64,000 bases of DNA from Clostridiales bacterium (GCA_012840355.1 DULN01000011.1:62001-126000), one strand, 5' to 3'. Positions 44,413 to 53,858 are shown, counted from the first letter of the stretch. Numbers and translations: made by a program. The notes: generated from the letters alone by a model not told the origin.

Positions 44413-45411
44413 ATGCGCACATACGAGATTCCAAGCGAGCCTTTTTGCGTGTCCGGGCTTGCAACTGTTGAGCCCGGGAAATTTTTCAGGCTCCCGGACG
44501 AGATAATCGACCGGGTAAACGAAGGCGTGGCATACCACGCGCGCCAGACGGCGGGCGCATGCGTGCGGTTTGCCACCGACTCGCAGGTATTGGGGCTGTC
44601 GGTTCGGCTGCGCGAGTGCCCCGGCTGGCCGCACATGGCGCTGCGCGGAGTCGCTGGCTGCGACATATTCGTCGACGGCAAATTCTGCTCCGCTGTAGGT
44701 CCCGGGTCGGTCGGCGAGCTTGCCTACGAGTCAAATATATATTTGCCCGAAGGCATGCACGAGGTAAGGATAAACCTTCCGCTTTTCGCGCGGGTCGAAA
44801 GCATCAAAATCTCGCTCGACGACGGCGCAACGGTAGCGGCCCCGGCGCCGTACAAATATAAAAAGCCCGTCACGTTTTACGGTTCGTCGATAACGAACGG
44901 CGCGTGCGCGTCGATACCCGCCAACGCTTACCCGACGATGCTCGCGATGAGGCTGGGGTTTGAGGTGTACAACCTCGGGTTTTCAGGCTCGGCGCGCGGC
45001 GAGGACATATTGGCACATTACATAGCGTCGCTTGACCTTGCCGCGTTCGTCTACGACTACGACCACAACGCGCCGAACGCGGAGCACCTTGAGAGGACCC
45101 ATGAGCGTTTCTTCCGCATAGTGCGCGAAAAGCAGCCGAACCTGCCGATTATTATAATCTCAAAGCCAGACTTTGACTCAAACCCCAAAGAGAACGCAAA
45201 AAGGCGCGATATTATAAAGCGCACGTATGAGCGTGCGGTAGCGGAGGGCGACAATCTCGTGAGATTTATCGACGGCGAGTCGCTGTTCGGTTTTGACGAG
45301 GCGAGGCAGCATTGCACGACCGACGGCTGCCACCCAAACGACCTTGGATTTAGCCGCATGGCCGATGTGGTAATGCCCGTGCTCGAAGAAATGCTCGATA
45401 TGGAAAAATAA
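44413..45411 (+). CDS. SGNH/GDSL-family hydrolase with N-terminal jelly-roll domain
   Basis: 332-residue predicted esterase. Residues 1-145 form a beta-rich N-terminal domain typical of bacterial two-domain acyl/acetyl esterases (VRFATDSQVLGLSVRLRECP, ISLDDGATVAAPAPYKYKKP). Residues 150-332 are the SGNH fold: block I FYGSSITNGACASIP with the nucleophile Ser, block V CTTDGCHPNDLGFSRMADV with Asp and His. No signal peptide, so it probably removes acyl groups from imported sugars. Just 15 bp before recA on the same strand, so recA is likely partly read through from this gene's promoter, an unusual partner. Confidence 0.85.
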   Translation: MRTYEIPSEPFCVSGLATVEPGKFFRLPDEIIDRVNEGVAYHARQTAGACVRFATDSQVLGLSVRLRECPGWPHMALRGVAGCDIFVDGKFCSAVGPGSVGELAYESNIYLPEGMHEVRINLPLFARVESIKISLDDGATVAAPAPYKYKKPVTFYGSSITNGACASIPANAYPTMLAMRLGFEVYNLGFSGSARGEDILAHYIASLDLAAFVYDYDHNAPNAEHLERTHERFFRIVREKQPNLPIIIISKPDFDSNPKENAKRRDIIKRTYERAVAEGDNLVRFIDGESLFGFDEARQHCTTDGCHPNDLGFSRMADVVMPVLEEMLDMEK

Positions 45412-45426
45412 CCGGAGGAATTGAAA

Positions 45427-46536
45427 GTGAAAGCAAGCAAGACGAAAAAAGTGCCTGACCAGTTACCGGAGTCAGATGAGGATAAAAAGAAAGCGCTGGA
45501 TACGGCGATAGCGCAGATAACAAAAACCTACGGCAAAGGCGCGATAATGAGGCTGGGCGAGACCGAAAAGCTCAACGTCGAGGCAATCCCGACCGGCTCG
45601 CTGTCGCTCGACCTCGCGCTCGGCGTAGGCGGCGTCCCGCGCGGCAGGATAGTCGAGATTTTCGGCCCGGAGTCGTCGGGCAAAACCACCGTCGCTCTGC
45701 ACATAGCGGCGGAAGTGCAAAAGCAGGGCGGCACCGCGGCGTTTATAGACGCCGAGCATGCGCTCGACCCTGTCTATGCGAAGGCGCTTGGCGTCGATAT
45801 AAACGAGCTGCTCGTCAGCCAGCCCGACAGCGGCGAGCAAGCGCTTGAGATAACCGAGGCGCTCGTGCGCTCTGGCGCGGTCGACGTCGTCATCGTCGAC
45901 TCGGTCGCCGCGCTCGTTCCGCAGCAGGAGATAGATGGCGAGATGGGCCAGTCGCAGGTAGGCCTTCAGGCGAGGCTGATGTCGCAGGCGCTGCGCAAGC
46001 TCTCTGGCTCAATAGCCAAATCCAACGCCGTCGTAATCTTTATAAACCAGCTGCGCGAGAAAGTCGGCGTCATGTACGGCAACCCGGAGGTAACGCCGGG
46101 CGGCCGCGCGCTGAAGTTCTACGCCTCGGTGCGCATCGACGTGCGCAAGACCGAGGTGCTAAAGAGCGGCAGCGAGTCGTACGGCAACCACGTGCGCTGC
46201 AAAGTTGTCAAAAACAAAGTCGCCCCGCCGTTTAAGCAAGCCGAGTTCGACATCATCTACGGCAAAGGCATATCCCGCTCGGGCGAGATACTCGACCTCG
46301 GCGTCGAGCTTGGGATAGTCGAAAAGAGCGGCTCGTGGTACACTTTCGGCGACCAGCGGCTCGGCCAGGGCAAGGAAAACGCCAAAAAGTTCCTTGAGGA
46401 AAACAAAGAGGTCGCCAACGCCATCGAGGCGAGAATCAGGGAAAACAGCGACCAGCTCGAGCTTACAGCCGACATGGAGGCGGGCGACGACGATGAGCTG
46501 GGCATCGCGGTACCGGGGCTGACCGATGAGCTCTGA
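45427..46536 (+). CDS. recA: Recombinase RecA
   Basis: 369-residue recombinase for homologous recombination and SOS co-protease function. Signatures are [20 protein letters not shown] (Walker A about residue 79), [40 protein letters not shown], the L2-adjacent [20 protein letters not shown] and an acidic C-terminus (EAGDDDELG). A 22-residue lysine-rich N-terminal extension precedes the conserved core. The GTG at 45427 is the best start, 8 nt after GGAGG; a TTG at 45421 would be too close. The stop overlaps recX by 11 bp. Confidence 0.96.
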   Translation: MKASKTKKVPDQLPESDEDKKKALDTAIAQITKTYGKGAIMRLGETEKLNVEAIPTGSLSLDLALGVGGVPRGRIVEIFGPESSGKTTVALHIAAEVQKQGGTAAFIDAEHALDPVYAKALGVDINELLVSQPDSGEQALEITEALVRSGAVDVVIVDSVAALVPQQEIDGEMGQSQVGLQARLMSQALRKLSGSIAKSNAVVIFINQLREKVGVMYGNPEVTPGGRALKFYASVRIDVRKTEVLKSGSESYGNHVRCKVVKNKVAPPFKQAEFDIIYGKGISRSGEILDLGVELGIVEKSGSWYTFGDQRLGQGKENAKKFLEENKEVANAIEARIRENSDQLELTADMEAGDDDELGIAVPGLTDEL

Positions 46537-46969
46537 TAAAAGCGAGTTTGAGCGCGCGCTGAAGTCAGCATACCGAATCCTAGCATATGCTGACAACACC
46601 GAGGCGATGTTGAAAAGAAAGCTCGCACAGCGCGGCTATGGCGGCGAGGCAATCGATAAAGCCATAGCGCGCTTGCGGGCAGAGGGGATTCTCGACGAGC
46701 GGCGCATGCTCGAGTCCCGCGTTGAGTATCTCGTATTAACTAAAAAATACGGCAAAAGGCGCGTCATAGCGGAGCTTTTGCATATGGGTTTCCCGCGTGA
46801 GCTTGTCGCGGGCGCGGATTTTGGCAGGTTCGACTTTGCCGAAATCTGCGCCCGCCTTATCGAACGCGCGGGCGGGCTTGACGAAAAGCTTTTCGCATCG
46901 CTGCTCCGGCGCGGGTATACCCCCGCCGAAATCCGCAAAGCGGTGGATTTGGTAAAAGCCGAAGAATAA
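46526..46969 (+). CDS. recX: Regulatory protein RecX
   Basis: 147-residue helical regulator that binds and tunes RecA filaments. Three tandem triple-helix repeats are visible, e.g. [36 protein letters not shown] and [20 protein letters not shown]. The ATG overlaps the recA stop codon region, so it is translationally coupled. Followed by a 600-bp gene-free region that holds a candidate small RNA. Confidence 0.9.
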   Translation: MSSDKSEFERALKSAYRILAYADNTEAMLKRKLAQRGYGGEAIDKAIARLRAEGILDERRMLESRVEYLVLTKKYGKRRVIAELLHMGFPRELVAGADFGRFDFAEICARLIERAGGLDEKLFASLLRRGYTPAEIRKAVDLVKAEE

Positions 46970-47016
46970 TTTGACGATTCCCACAAATATTACAAGAATT
47001 ACAAGATGTTCATCGC

Positions 47017-47044
47017 TTGATTTGTGGCTTTGTAGTATCATAAT
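47017..47044 (+). promoter_or_regulatory. Promoter of the candidate small RNA
   Basis: TTGATT (47017-47022), 16-bp spacer, CATAAT (47039-47044). The predicted start falls at about 47050, exactly where the outer helix of the folded RNA begins. Confidence 0.6.
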
Positions 47045-47049
47045 TAGTA

Positions 47050-47153
47050 AGCCCCGCGCCTTAAGAGAAGGTTTTTTAGTCTTCCGGACGAGATGCTCGT
47101 AGGCAACGGCGGCTTTCATCTCCCACCATAATAGGCGACTGGCTGTATTTTTT
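47050..47153 (+). ncRNA. Candidate small non-coding RNA gene downstream of recX
   Basis: A promoter, a foldable segment of about 95 nt and a T run (47148-47153) form a complete transcription unit with no open frame. Predicted pairs: AGCC (47050-47053) with GGCT (47141-47144), CGCCT (47057-47061) with AGGCG (47133-47137), GAGA (47065-47068) with TCTC (47119-47122), and an inner hairpin ACGAG-ATG-CTCGT (47088-47100). The identity is unknown: it is too short for typical 6S RNA, lacks the SRP RNA core and has no tRNA-like end. Gap contents to 47568 beyond this: the dyad at 47318-47343 and the msmK promoter. Confidence 0.55.
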
Positions 47154-47317
47154 GCATAATAAAACCGTGGTACATACAAGATATAACGAAACGAAATCGT
47201 ATAACGTAACCGACAGCCCATATAGGTACTCGCTGAGATCGAAGAAAATCGAGAAAATATGGCCTGAAGGCTGGGAGCTGCAAAGCTAAACCGCTATTTT
47301 GACGCGCAACAAAAAAT

Positions 47318-47343
47318 AGCAATTCTAATACATTAGAATCGCT
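47318..47343. promoter_or_regulatory. Inverted repeat, possible operator or terminator
   Basis: ATTCTAAT (47322-47329), AC, ATTAGAAT (47332-47339), extended by AGC/GCT on the outside (47318-47343). It lies in the long AT-rich gap about 90 bp before the msmK promoter. No T run follows, so it looks more like a protein-binding dyad. Confidence 0.45.
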
Positions 47344-47434
47344 CCAAATATCATTAACAACGTAGAATTTGGCAACGCGATTTTAGTGTGCAACATGCAT
47401 AAACATCGAGTTGAAAATTTGGGGAAATGGGCTC

Positions 47435-47463
47435 TTTAAATTTAGCGAAGAATTTGATAGAAT
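47435..47463 (+). promoter_or_regulatory. Possible promoter of the MsmK/UgpC ATPase gene
   Basis: TTTAAA (47435-47440), 17-bp spacer, TAGAAT (47458-47463). Boxes are weak matches, but position (about 105 bp before the gene) and spacing fit. Confidence 0.45.
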
Positions 47464-47568
47464 ATACGCATCATAAAATCAAAACACCGGCATATACCCG
47501 CGGCGGAGCCGTAATGGCTGCGGCGACGCACAGTTTGCCGTGATGAATTTTAAGGAGGATCGCCCTTT

Positions 47569-48681
47569 ATGGCAAGCCTAACATTTAAGCATGTATATAA
47601 AAAGTATCCCGGCGGCGTCACCGCGGTTTCCGACTTTACGCTCGAAGTAAAGGATAAGGAATTCCTTGTTCTCGTTGGCCCGTCCGGCTGTGGCAAGACC
47701 ACAACCCTCCGCATGATCGCGGGCCTTGAGGAGATCACGGAAGGCGAGCTTTTCATTGGAGACAAGCTGGTCAACGATATAGCGCCGAAAGACAGGGACA
47801 TCGCGATGGTGTTCCAGAACTACGCGCTTTATCCACACATGACCGTGTTTGACAACATGGCGTTCGGTCTGAAACTGCGCAAGGTTCCGAAAGAAGAAAT
47901 CAAGCGTCGCGTTGAAGAAGCCGCTCGAATCCTTGACATCACCCACCTGCTCGACCGCCGTCCGAAGGCGCTGTCCGGCGGCCAGAAGCAGCGTGTCGCG
48001 CTTGGCCGCGCGATCGTTCGCGAGCCGAAGGTCTTCCTTCTTGACGAGCCTCTCTCGAACCTCGACGCAAAGCTGCGCGCGCAGATGAGAACCGAGCTGA
48101 CTAAGATCCACCAGAAAGTCGGCACCACGTTCATCTACGTTACGCATGACCAGATCGAGGCTATGACGATGGCGACCCGCATCGTCGTTATGAAAGACGG
48201 CCTTATCCAGCAGGTCGACACGCCGCAGAACCTCTACGATATGCCTGCCAACCTCTTCGTTGCGGGCTTCATCGGCACGCCTCAGATGAACTTCATCCGC
48301 TCGAGGCTCGAGGCAAACGGCGACGACGTATACCTCGTATTCGCCAACAACAAGCTGAAGCTGCCGCCTGAGAAGGCAAGCAACCCGGCGATTAAGGATT
48401 ACATAGGCAAGGAAGTCATCGCGGGCCTGCGCCCCGAGTGCATCCACGACGAGCCGATGTACCTGTCGAGCTGGGCGGACGCCGTCGTCACCGCATACGT
48501 CGACGTCACCGAGCTTATGGGCGCCGAGACTTACCTCTACCTGCTTGTTGAGGATCAGGAGATCACCGCCCGAGTGTCCGCGCGTTCGACTGCCCGCAGC
48601 GGCGACACCATCAAAGTCGCGCTCGACCTGTCGAGGCTGCACCTGTTCGACAAAGACACCACGAAGGCGATACTGCACTAA
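47569..48681 (+). CDS. ABC transporter ATP-binding protein, MsmK/UgpC type
   Basis: 370-residue ATPase of the CUT1 sugar-importer class. Walker A GPSGCGKTTTLRMIAGLEE, Q-loop FQNYALYPHMTVFDN, signature LSGGQKQRVALGRAI, Walker B KVFLLDEPLSNLDAKLRAQM, H-loop YVTHDQIEAMTMATR, then a C-terminal TOBE regulatory domain (from about residue 240: GTPQMNFIRSRLEANGDD, GLRPECIHDEP). No permease or binding protein is nearby, which fits the known habit of a single MsmK serving several sugar transporters. GGAGGA precedes the ATG; a strong terminator follows. Confidence 0.93.
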   Translation: MASLTFKHVYKKYPGGVTAVSDFTLEVKDKEFLVLVGPSGCGKTTTLRMIAGLEEITEGELFIGDKLVNDIAPKDRDIAMVFQNYALYPHMTVFDNMAFGLKLRKVPKEEIKRRVEEAARILDITHLLDRRPKALSGGQKQRVALGRAIVREPKVFLLDEPLSNLDAKLRAQMRTELTKIHQKVGTTFIYVTHDQIEAMTMATRIVVMKDGLIQQVDTPQNLYDMPANLFVAGFIGTPQMNFIRSRLEANGDDVYLVFANNKLKLPPEKASNPAIKDYIGKEVIAGLRPECIHDEPMYLSSWADAVVTAYVDVTELMGAETYLYLLVEDQEITARVSARSTARSGDTIKVALDLSRLHLFDKDTTKAILH

Positions 48682-48694
48682 TAAATGCATATGG

Positions 48695-48732
48695 TACAGG
48701 AGCGGCGAAATTGCCGCTCCTGTAAATTTTTT
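48695..48732 (+). terminator. Strong intrinsic terminator of the MsmK/UgpC gene
   Basis: TACAGGAGCGGC (48695-48706) pairs perfectly with GCCGCTCCTGTA (48713-48724) around GAAATT, followed by a T run. Confidence 0.92.
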
Positions 48733-48932
48733 GTTAACAAAATTCTGTTTCTGGCAGCAAAGTTTTTTATGCCGGTCGCAAAAAGCCCAATTTGTATGCG
48801 GCCGGCATTTTGTTTTGCCATATATTGCGCCTGTAAGACAAAGCCGATAAAAACGTCCAAAAACCGCCAGTGCGAGGAAAGTAATTTATTGTTGCAAAAT
48901 GGGATTTTTTGTGTTATCATATGGCAAAGGTT

Positions 48933-49499
48933 ATGGCTGATATGGATTTTGTTGCCGCAGGCGCATTTTCTTTCCTGCTGTTTTTGATATACGATATAAA
49001 CGGGGCGACGGCGAACTTGCCGGCGCTGCGCCCGCTTTTTGCCGTGGGCTTGCTGCTTCTCGGCGGCACAAGCGCGGGGATTATTTACCACTCGCGCGGG
49101 CATGCCCATATGCTCTCGCCCGTGTTTTTTGCGCTCGCCATCGCATTTTTGGCGCTGCTTATGTACTCCCTCTTTTTCGCGCTGCCGCCGAAAAACACAT
49201 ACATAGACGGCAAGCCAAAACTTTGCACGAGCGGCATGTACGCGCTGTGCCGGCATCCGGGGGTTCTTTGGCTGATATTGATGTATGCCGCGGTTTTTTG
49301 CGCTTTGCCGTCGAACCTCACGCTTGCCGGCGGGGTTTTATTCTCTGTGCTTGACGTTATTTACGCAGCCTTTCAAGACCTATGGACATTTCCGCGGTTA
49401 TTCCCTGAGTATGGGGAATACAGGCGTTGTGTGCCTTTTCTGTTGCCTACGCCGAAGAGCATAAAAACGGCGCTTTTTGGCAATAGGGGCAAGCAGTAA
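48933..49499 (+). CDS. ICMT/PEMT-like membrane methyltransferase family protein
   Basis: Protein of 188 residues with five or so membrane helices and the C-terminal signature of isoprenylcysteine carboxyl methyltransferase and phospholipid N-methyltransferase relatives: CTSGMYALCRHPGVLWLILM and FPRLFPEYGEYRRCVPFLLP (RHP and the EYxxY region bind AdoMet). In bacteria these methylate lipids, isoprenoids or unknown membrane substrates. Start uncertain: ATGs at 48921, 48933 and 48942; a -10-like TATCAT at 48915-48920 argues against the first. Located 45 bp before the GH3-type gene. Confidence 0.78.
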   Translation: MADMDFVAAGAFSFLLFLIYDINGATANLPALRPLFAVGLLLLGGTSAGIIYHSRGHAHMLSPVFFALAIAFLALLMYSLFFALPPKNTYIDGKPKLCTSGMYALCRHPGVLWLILMYAAVFCALPSNLTLAGGVLFSVLDVIYAAFQDLWTFPRLFPEYGEYRRCVPFLLPTPKSIKTALFGNRGKQ

Positions 49500-49543
49500 G
49501 CTTTAAACATCGCTATAACGACAAAGCGGTTGACGGGTAGGGT

Positions 49544-51166
49544 ATGAATTTTGAGGAAAAGCTCAGGCGCGGCTTGAAAAAAGAACTGTGGAACGAGTAT
49601 TGCGGGTTTTTAGACCTCGACATCGACAGTTACATGCGGATACAGTACCGGCTGATGGAAGAGCAGATAAGGATGTGGACGGCGTCGGGCCTCGGCAAGG
49701 CGCTACTCGGCAAAAGCGTGTCTTCGGTCGAGGAGTTCCGGGAAGTTATGCCGCTGACCGACTACAACGACTATGCCGACATCCTTTTAAACAAGCGAGC
49801 CGATATGCTGCCCGACGAGCCGATTATATGGATACAGACCACATGGGAGGGCGGCAAGCACCCGATTAAAGTGGCGCCGTACACGCGGGGAATGCTAGAC
49901 GTGTTCAAAAACAATGTCCTCGCCTGCATGATAATGTCGTGTGCCGAGGGCCGCGGCAAATTCAATCTCAAGCCCGGCGACAAGATGCTCTACGCGCTGG
50001 CTCCGCTACCATATGCGACGGGGCTTTTCCCGGTAGCGCTTGACGAGGAGCTGTATATAGAGTTCCTCCCGCCCGTTAAAGAAGCGGTGAGCATGAGCTT
50101 TTCGGAGCGCAACAAAAAGGGCTTCAAGCTCGGCATGAACAAGGGCATCGACTTCTTCTTCGGGCTCGGGAGCGTGGCGTATTACGTTTCGACATCGCTG
50201 TCGGCGGTCACCTCCGGTGGCAGCCGCTCAAAAACAAAGGACGCGCAGCGCGCGGCTGACAAGACCCATGTGCCGATGACTCCCGCCGCGGCTTTGCGAT
50301 ACTTGCGCGCCAAAATGCGCGCGGCGCGCGAGGGGCGCGAGATTTTGCCGCGCGACCTGTTTAAGCTAAAGGGATTTATGGTCGCGGGCACCGACAACGC
50401 CTGCTACCGCGACGACCTCGAGCGCATGTGGGGCGTGCGCCCGCTCGAGCTGTTCGCGGGTACCGAGCCGTCGTGCATCGGCACGGAGACATGGTCGCGC
50501 AGCGGGTTTTACCTTTTCCCCGACACCTGCTTTTACGAGTTTATACCCGAGTCCGAGATGGAGAAAAACCTAGCCGACCCGGGCTACAAGCCCTGCACAT
50601 GCTTGCTGAACGAGGTGCGCCCGGGCGAAAAATACGAGCTTGTCATCTCGGTATTCAAAGGCGGGGCGTTCATGCGCTACAGGGTCGGCGACGTGTACCG
50701 CTGCGTCGGGCTTGAAAACCCAGAGGACGGCACGAAAATCCCTCGCTTTAACTATGTGGACCGCATACCGACCGTTATAGATATTGCAGGCTTTACTCGG
50801 ATAACCGAAAACTCCATAAGCGACGTAATCGAAGTTTCCGGGCTCGGCGTTGCAGACTGGGTCGCGGCGAAAGAGTTTACGGAAACAAAACGCCCATTTT
50901 TGCATATGTACGTCGAGCTGAGCCGGGAAGCGGTCACATCCGGCGCGGTGAGCCGCGAGATACTGCGCGACCGGCTGACCATCTACTTTAAATATGTCGA
51001 CAGCGACTACAACGACTTAAAGCGGATACTTGGCATCGACCCGCTTGAGATAACGGTTTTACGCTGCGGGACGTTTGAGGAATATGGGCGAAAATTTGGC
51101 AAGATTTCGCGGCGCATCAACCCTGACCCGCTTGAGATAAGGCGGCTTTTGGAGATTTCAAAATAG
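49544..51166 (+). CDS. GH3 auxin-responsive promoter family acyl-adenylating enzyme
   Basis: 540-residue member of the GH3 branch of the adenylate-forming superfamily. Plant members conjugate amino acids to auxin and jasmonate; bacterial members have largely unknown substrates. Visible: SSVEEFREVMPLTDYNDYAD, the ATP-binding TWEGGKHPIKVAPYT, LFAGTEPSCIGTETW (a GTE-type motif), and MRYRVGDVYRCVGLENPEDG followed by VDRIPTVIDIAGFTRITEN, corresponding to the YRxGD motif and the hinge before the C-terminal lid. It has no membrane segment. A GGGTAGGGT site precedes the ATG weakly. Between an ICMT-like methyltransferase and a c-di-GMP receptor, with no pathway context. Confidence 0.8.
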   Translation: MNFEEKLRRGLKKELWNEYCGFLDLDIDSYMRIQYRLMEEQIRMWTASGLGKALLGKSVSSVEEFREVMPLTDYNDYADILLNKRADMLPDEPIIWIQTTWEGGKHPIKVAPYTRGMLDVFKNNVLACMIMSCAEGRGKFNLKPGDKMLYALAPLPYATGLFPVALDEELYIEFLPPVKEAVSMSFSERNKKGFKLGMNKGIDFFFGLGSVAYYVSTSLSAVTSGGSRSKTKDAQRAADKTHVPMTPAAALRYLRAKMRAAREGREILPRDLFKLKGFMVAGTDNACYRDDLERMWGVRPLELFAGTEPSCIGTETWSRSGFYLFPDTCFYEFIPESEMEKNLADPGYKPCTCLLNEVRPGEKYELVISVFKGGAFMRYRVGDVYRCVGLENPEDGTKIPRFNYVDRIPTVIDIAGFTRITENSISDVIEVSGLGVADWVAAKEFTETKRPFLHMYVELSREAVTSGAVSREILRDRLTIYFKYVDSDYNDLKRILGIDPLEITVLRCGTFEEYGRKFGKISRRINPDPLEIRRLLEISK

Positions 51167-51214
51167 CCGGTTGGCCTACGTTTAATAACGCTGCAACAAA
51201 GTGAGAGAAGTGCG

Positions 51215-53851
51215 ATGGGTAGCTTCGCATATATCCCTATATCGGCGCTGCTGTGCTATCTGTTCTTGCTGACGGCATTTGTAGCCTCGAAGAAAAATAG
51301 GGTGATAAACTCCTTTATAGTCGTGCTCGCAAGCGCCATAATGTGGGTCGGCGGCAGCTTTCTAATGCGCGTCCAGTTTTGGCCGTCTGTAAAGTTTTGG
51401 TACGACGTGTCGATTGCGGGCTTACTTATACACTGCTGGTCGCTGATGAACTTTCTTTATGAGTTTATCGGCAAAAGGGGCGTCGTGGCGCGGGCGCTCG
51501 GCGCAGTGGCGACGGCTGCGGTTATAATAATCAACACGACAACCGGCCTTTTCCTCGCTGCGCCGAAGGTTGTGCCGACCGAAACCGGCGACAACATGTT
51601 TGTCTACGAAAACATTACCGCCTGGGTTTCGGTGATGTTCATCCTCTGCAGCGCGGAAATCCTGCACATGCTCATAATGCTGATAAAGGCGAACCTCTCG
51701 GATTCCGAGCAGGGCAGGCAGTTTAAGCCTATAATGGTAGGCCAAATAATAGTTTTCATTGGGCACCTGCTGCTTTTGCTCCCGATTTTCAAGGGGTTCC
51801 CGATAGACATACTGTCGGGCATATTCTGTATTTTGTGCATGTTCTATGCGCTGTACCGCAGGAGGATGTTCAAGCTGAGGCTATTGGTTTCGCGGGGCAG
51901 CTGCTACGTTATCTCGGCGATAATATCGTCGCTTATAATCGCGAACCTCTTAATACCGGCGCAAAACTACATTACAAGCAGCGGGTATGTGCACTCCCAA
52001 GAGATTGCGACGCTAGTCACCGCGCTCGGGTTTACGTTTGTTATAGTACTAGTTTATTTCACGACGAAAGCAATGCTTGACCGGATAATCACTAAGGACG
52101 AGAATGTGCGCAGCGAGGCGATAAAGAAATTTTCCGCGACGGCGTCGACCAGTTTGCGCATAGACGAGATACTCGACGCGCTGCTTTCCACAATCTGCGA
52201 CGTAGTGCCCGCACGGCGCGTGTACATATGCAACGGACAACCCACGGAAAGCCAAAGCGGGCAGGGCAAAACGGTTTATAAGATCACGAGGAGCACAAAC
52301 CCGCTGGACAGGCGAACGCTGAAGCTTGAAGCGGACAACCCGCTTGTCAATGCATTAAAAAGGGCGAACGAATGCATTTTAATTGAGGATTTTAGGCACA
52401 CCACGCTTTACAAGTCTATGTGGGAGGACGAAAAGCGGCAGCTTGCGGAGCTTGGCATCGAGTGCGCGGTCCCGCTCTGCTGCGACGAAGGGCTGATTGG
52501 CGTGGTGCTGCTTTCAGGCAAGGAGAAAGGCGCGCGCTATACATACGACGAGCTTGCGTTTTTGTCAAGCCTCGCGGGCGTTGCGTCGATAGCGCTGAAG
52601 AACTCGCGGCTGTATGAGAAAGCGTATTACGAGGCACGCACCGACGAGCTGACGGGGCTGCTCAACCGCAAATACTTCTACGAAACGCTCGAGCGGCTGT
52701 ATAGCGAAAACCCAAGCTCTGCGCTGGCGCTTATCATACTCAACCTCGACGACTTTAAACTCTACAACCAGCTTTACGGCAACAAAGAGGGCGACGTCGC
52801 TCTGCAGCGGGTCGCGCAGGTGATAAAAGCGACCGTCGGCGGCAACGGCTACGTGGCGCGGTACAGCGGCAAGGAGTTTGCGGTCCTGCTGCCGGGCTAT
52901 GACATCCGAGCCGCGACAAACCTCGCTGAGAACATCAGGCTGCAGATAATGAACATCAACCGCAACCTCAGCCATTCGGAGTACACATTAAAGATGCTGA
53001 CGGTCAGCGGCGGGGTCAGCGCGATTCCGTACTCGGCAAGCAACCCCAAGCAGCTGATAGAGACTGCCGATATGGCTGTCTACCAGGTCAAGCGTAAGAG
53101 CAAAAACGCCATTATGGCTTGCACGTCGGACACGTCGCGCTCGGACGGCGGCCCGAAAGCCGAGGTGTTCACGCGCGAGAAGCGCATAGACATATACTCC
53201 GAGTACGCGCCGACGATATACGCGCTAACCGCAGCGATAAACACGAAGGACCACTACACCTTCAACCACTCGAAAAATGTCGCATATTACGCGTCGGAGC
53301 TCGGCTACGCGTGCGGGCTGAACGACGACTCGGTGGAGATAATCCGCGAGGCGGCGCTGCTGCATGACATCGGCAAGATAGGCATACCCGAGTCGATCCT
53401 AAACAAGCCGGGCAGGCTCACGCCGGAAGAGTACGAGATAATGAAAACGCATGTTGAAAACTCGGTCGGTATAATCCGCAACCTCCCGTCGCTCGACTAT
53501 GTGATACCAGCGGTTATCGGGCACCACGAGCGCTGGGACGGCAAGGGCTACCCGCGCCGGATAGCGGGCGAGGACATACCGCTCGCCGCGCGCATTCTCT
53601 GCATCGCCGACGCGTTCGACGCGATGATTTCGTCGCGCTCGTATAAAAACTCGTACTCGGTCGCCTACGCGCTCAGCGAGATTGAGAAAAACGCCGGCAC
53701 GCAGTTTGACCCAAAACTCGTCGAAATTTTCGTGCGGCTGGTGCGAAACGGCGAAATCAAGCCGATATTAAGCGGTGAGGAGCAAGGCTTCGCTGATATG
53801 GGCGCCGACTACTCGCTTTACTCCAAAGCCGTGGGGCAAGCTGGTGAATAA
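51215..53851 (+). CDS. Membrane GAF-GGDEF-HD-GYP signalling protein
   Basis: 878-residue sensor. About seven to eight membrane helices in residues 1-285 (a 7TM-type input), a GAF-like domain at about 305-460, a GGDEF-type domain at 475-625 and an HD-GYP phosphodiesterase domain at 665-860. The GGDEF motif is degenerate: ARYSGKEFAVLLPG has SGKEF instead of GGDEF (about residue 550), so cyclase activity is unlikely. The HD-GYP domain is intact: HDIGKIGIPE (about 717) and HHERWDGKGYP (about 769), so it should hydrolyse c-di-GMP. The start at 51215 (ATG) has weak upstream GAGAGAAG. Terminator at 53859. Confidence 0.88.
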   Translation: MGSFAYIPISALLCYLFLLTAFVASKKNRVINSFIVVLASAIMWVGGSFLMRVQFWPSVKFWYDVSIAGLLIHCWSLMNFLYEFIGKRGVVARALGAVATAAVIIINTTTGLFLAAPKVVPTETGDNMFVYENITAWVSVMFILCSAEILHMLIMLIKANLSDSEQGRQFKPIMVGQIIVFIGHLLLLLPIFKGFPIDILSGIFCILCMFYALYRRRMFKLRLLVSRGSCYVISAIISSLIIANLLIPAQNYITSSGYVHSQEIATLVTALGFTFVIVLVYFTTKAMLDRIITKDENVRSEAIKKFSATASTSLRIDEILDALLSTICDVVPARRVYICNGQPTESQSGQGKTVYKITRSTNPLDRRTLKLEADNPLVNALKRANECILIEDFRHTTLYKSMWEDEKRQLAELGIECAVPLCCDEGLIGVVLLSGKEKGARYTYDELAFLSSLAGVASIALKNSRLYEKAYYEARTDELTGLLNRKYFYETLERLYSENPSSALALIILNLDDFKLYNQLYGNKEGDVALQRVAQVIKATVGGNGYVARYSGKEFAVLLPGYDIRAATNLAENIRLQIMNINRNLSHSEYTLKMLTVSGGVSAIPYSASNPKQLIETADMAVYQVKRKSKNAIMACTSDTSRSDGGPKAEVFTREKRIDIYSEYAPTIYALTAAINTKDHYTFNHSKNVAYYASELGYACGLNDDSVEIIREAALLHDIGKIGIPESILNKPGRLTPEEYEIMKTHVENSVGIIRNLPSLDYVIPAVIGHHERWDGKGYPRRIAGEDIPLAARILCIADAFDAMISSRSYKNSYSVAYALSEIEKNAGTQFDPKLVEIFVRLVRNGEIKPILSGEEQGFADMGADYSLYSKAVGQAGE

Positions 53852-53858
53852 AAATATA

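Noticed and set aside
47050..47153. 6S RNA for the small RNA candidate
   Set aside because: The unit is about 100 nt, half the usual 6S length, and I cannot establish the central bubble, so I left it unnamed.
47578..48690. 370-codon frame on the minus strand
   Set aside because: It mirrors the codon pattern of the MsmK/UgpC ATPase gene, which has all ABC motifs on the plus strand.
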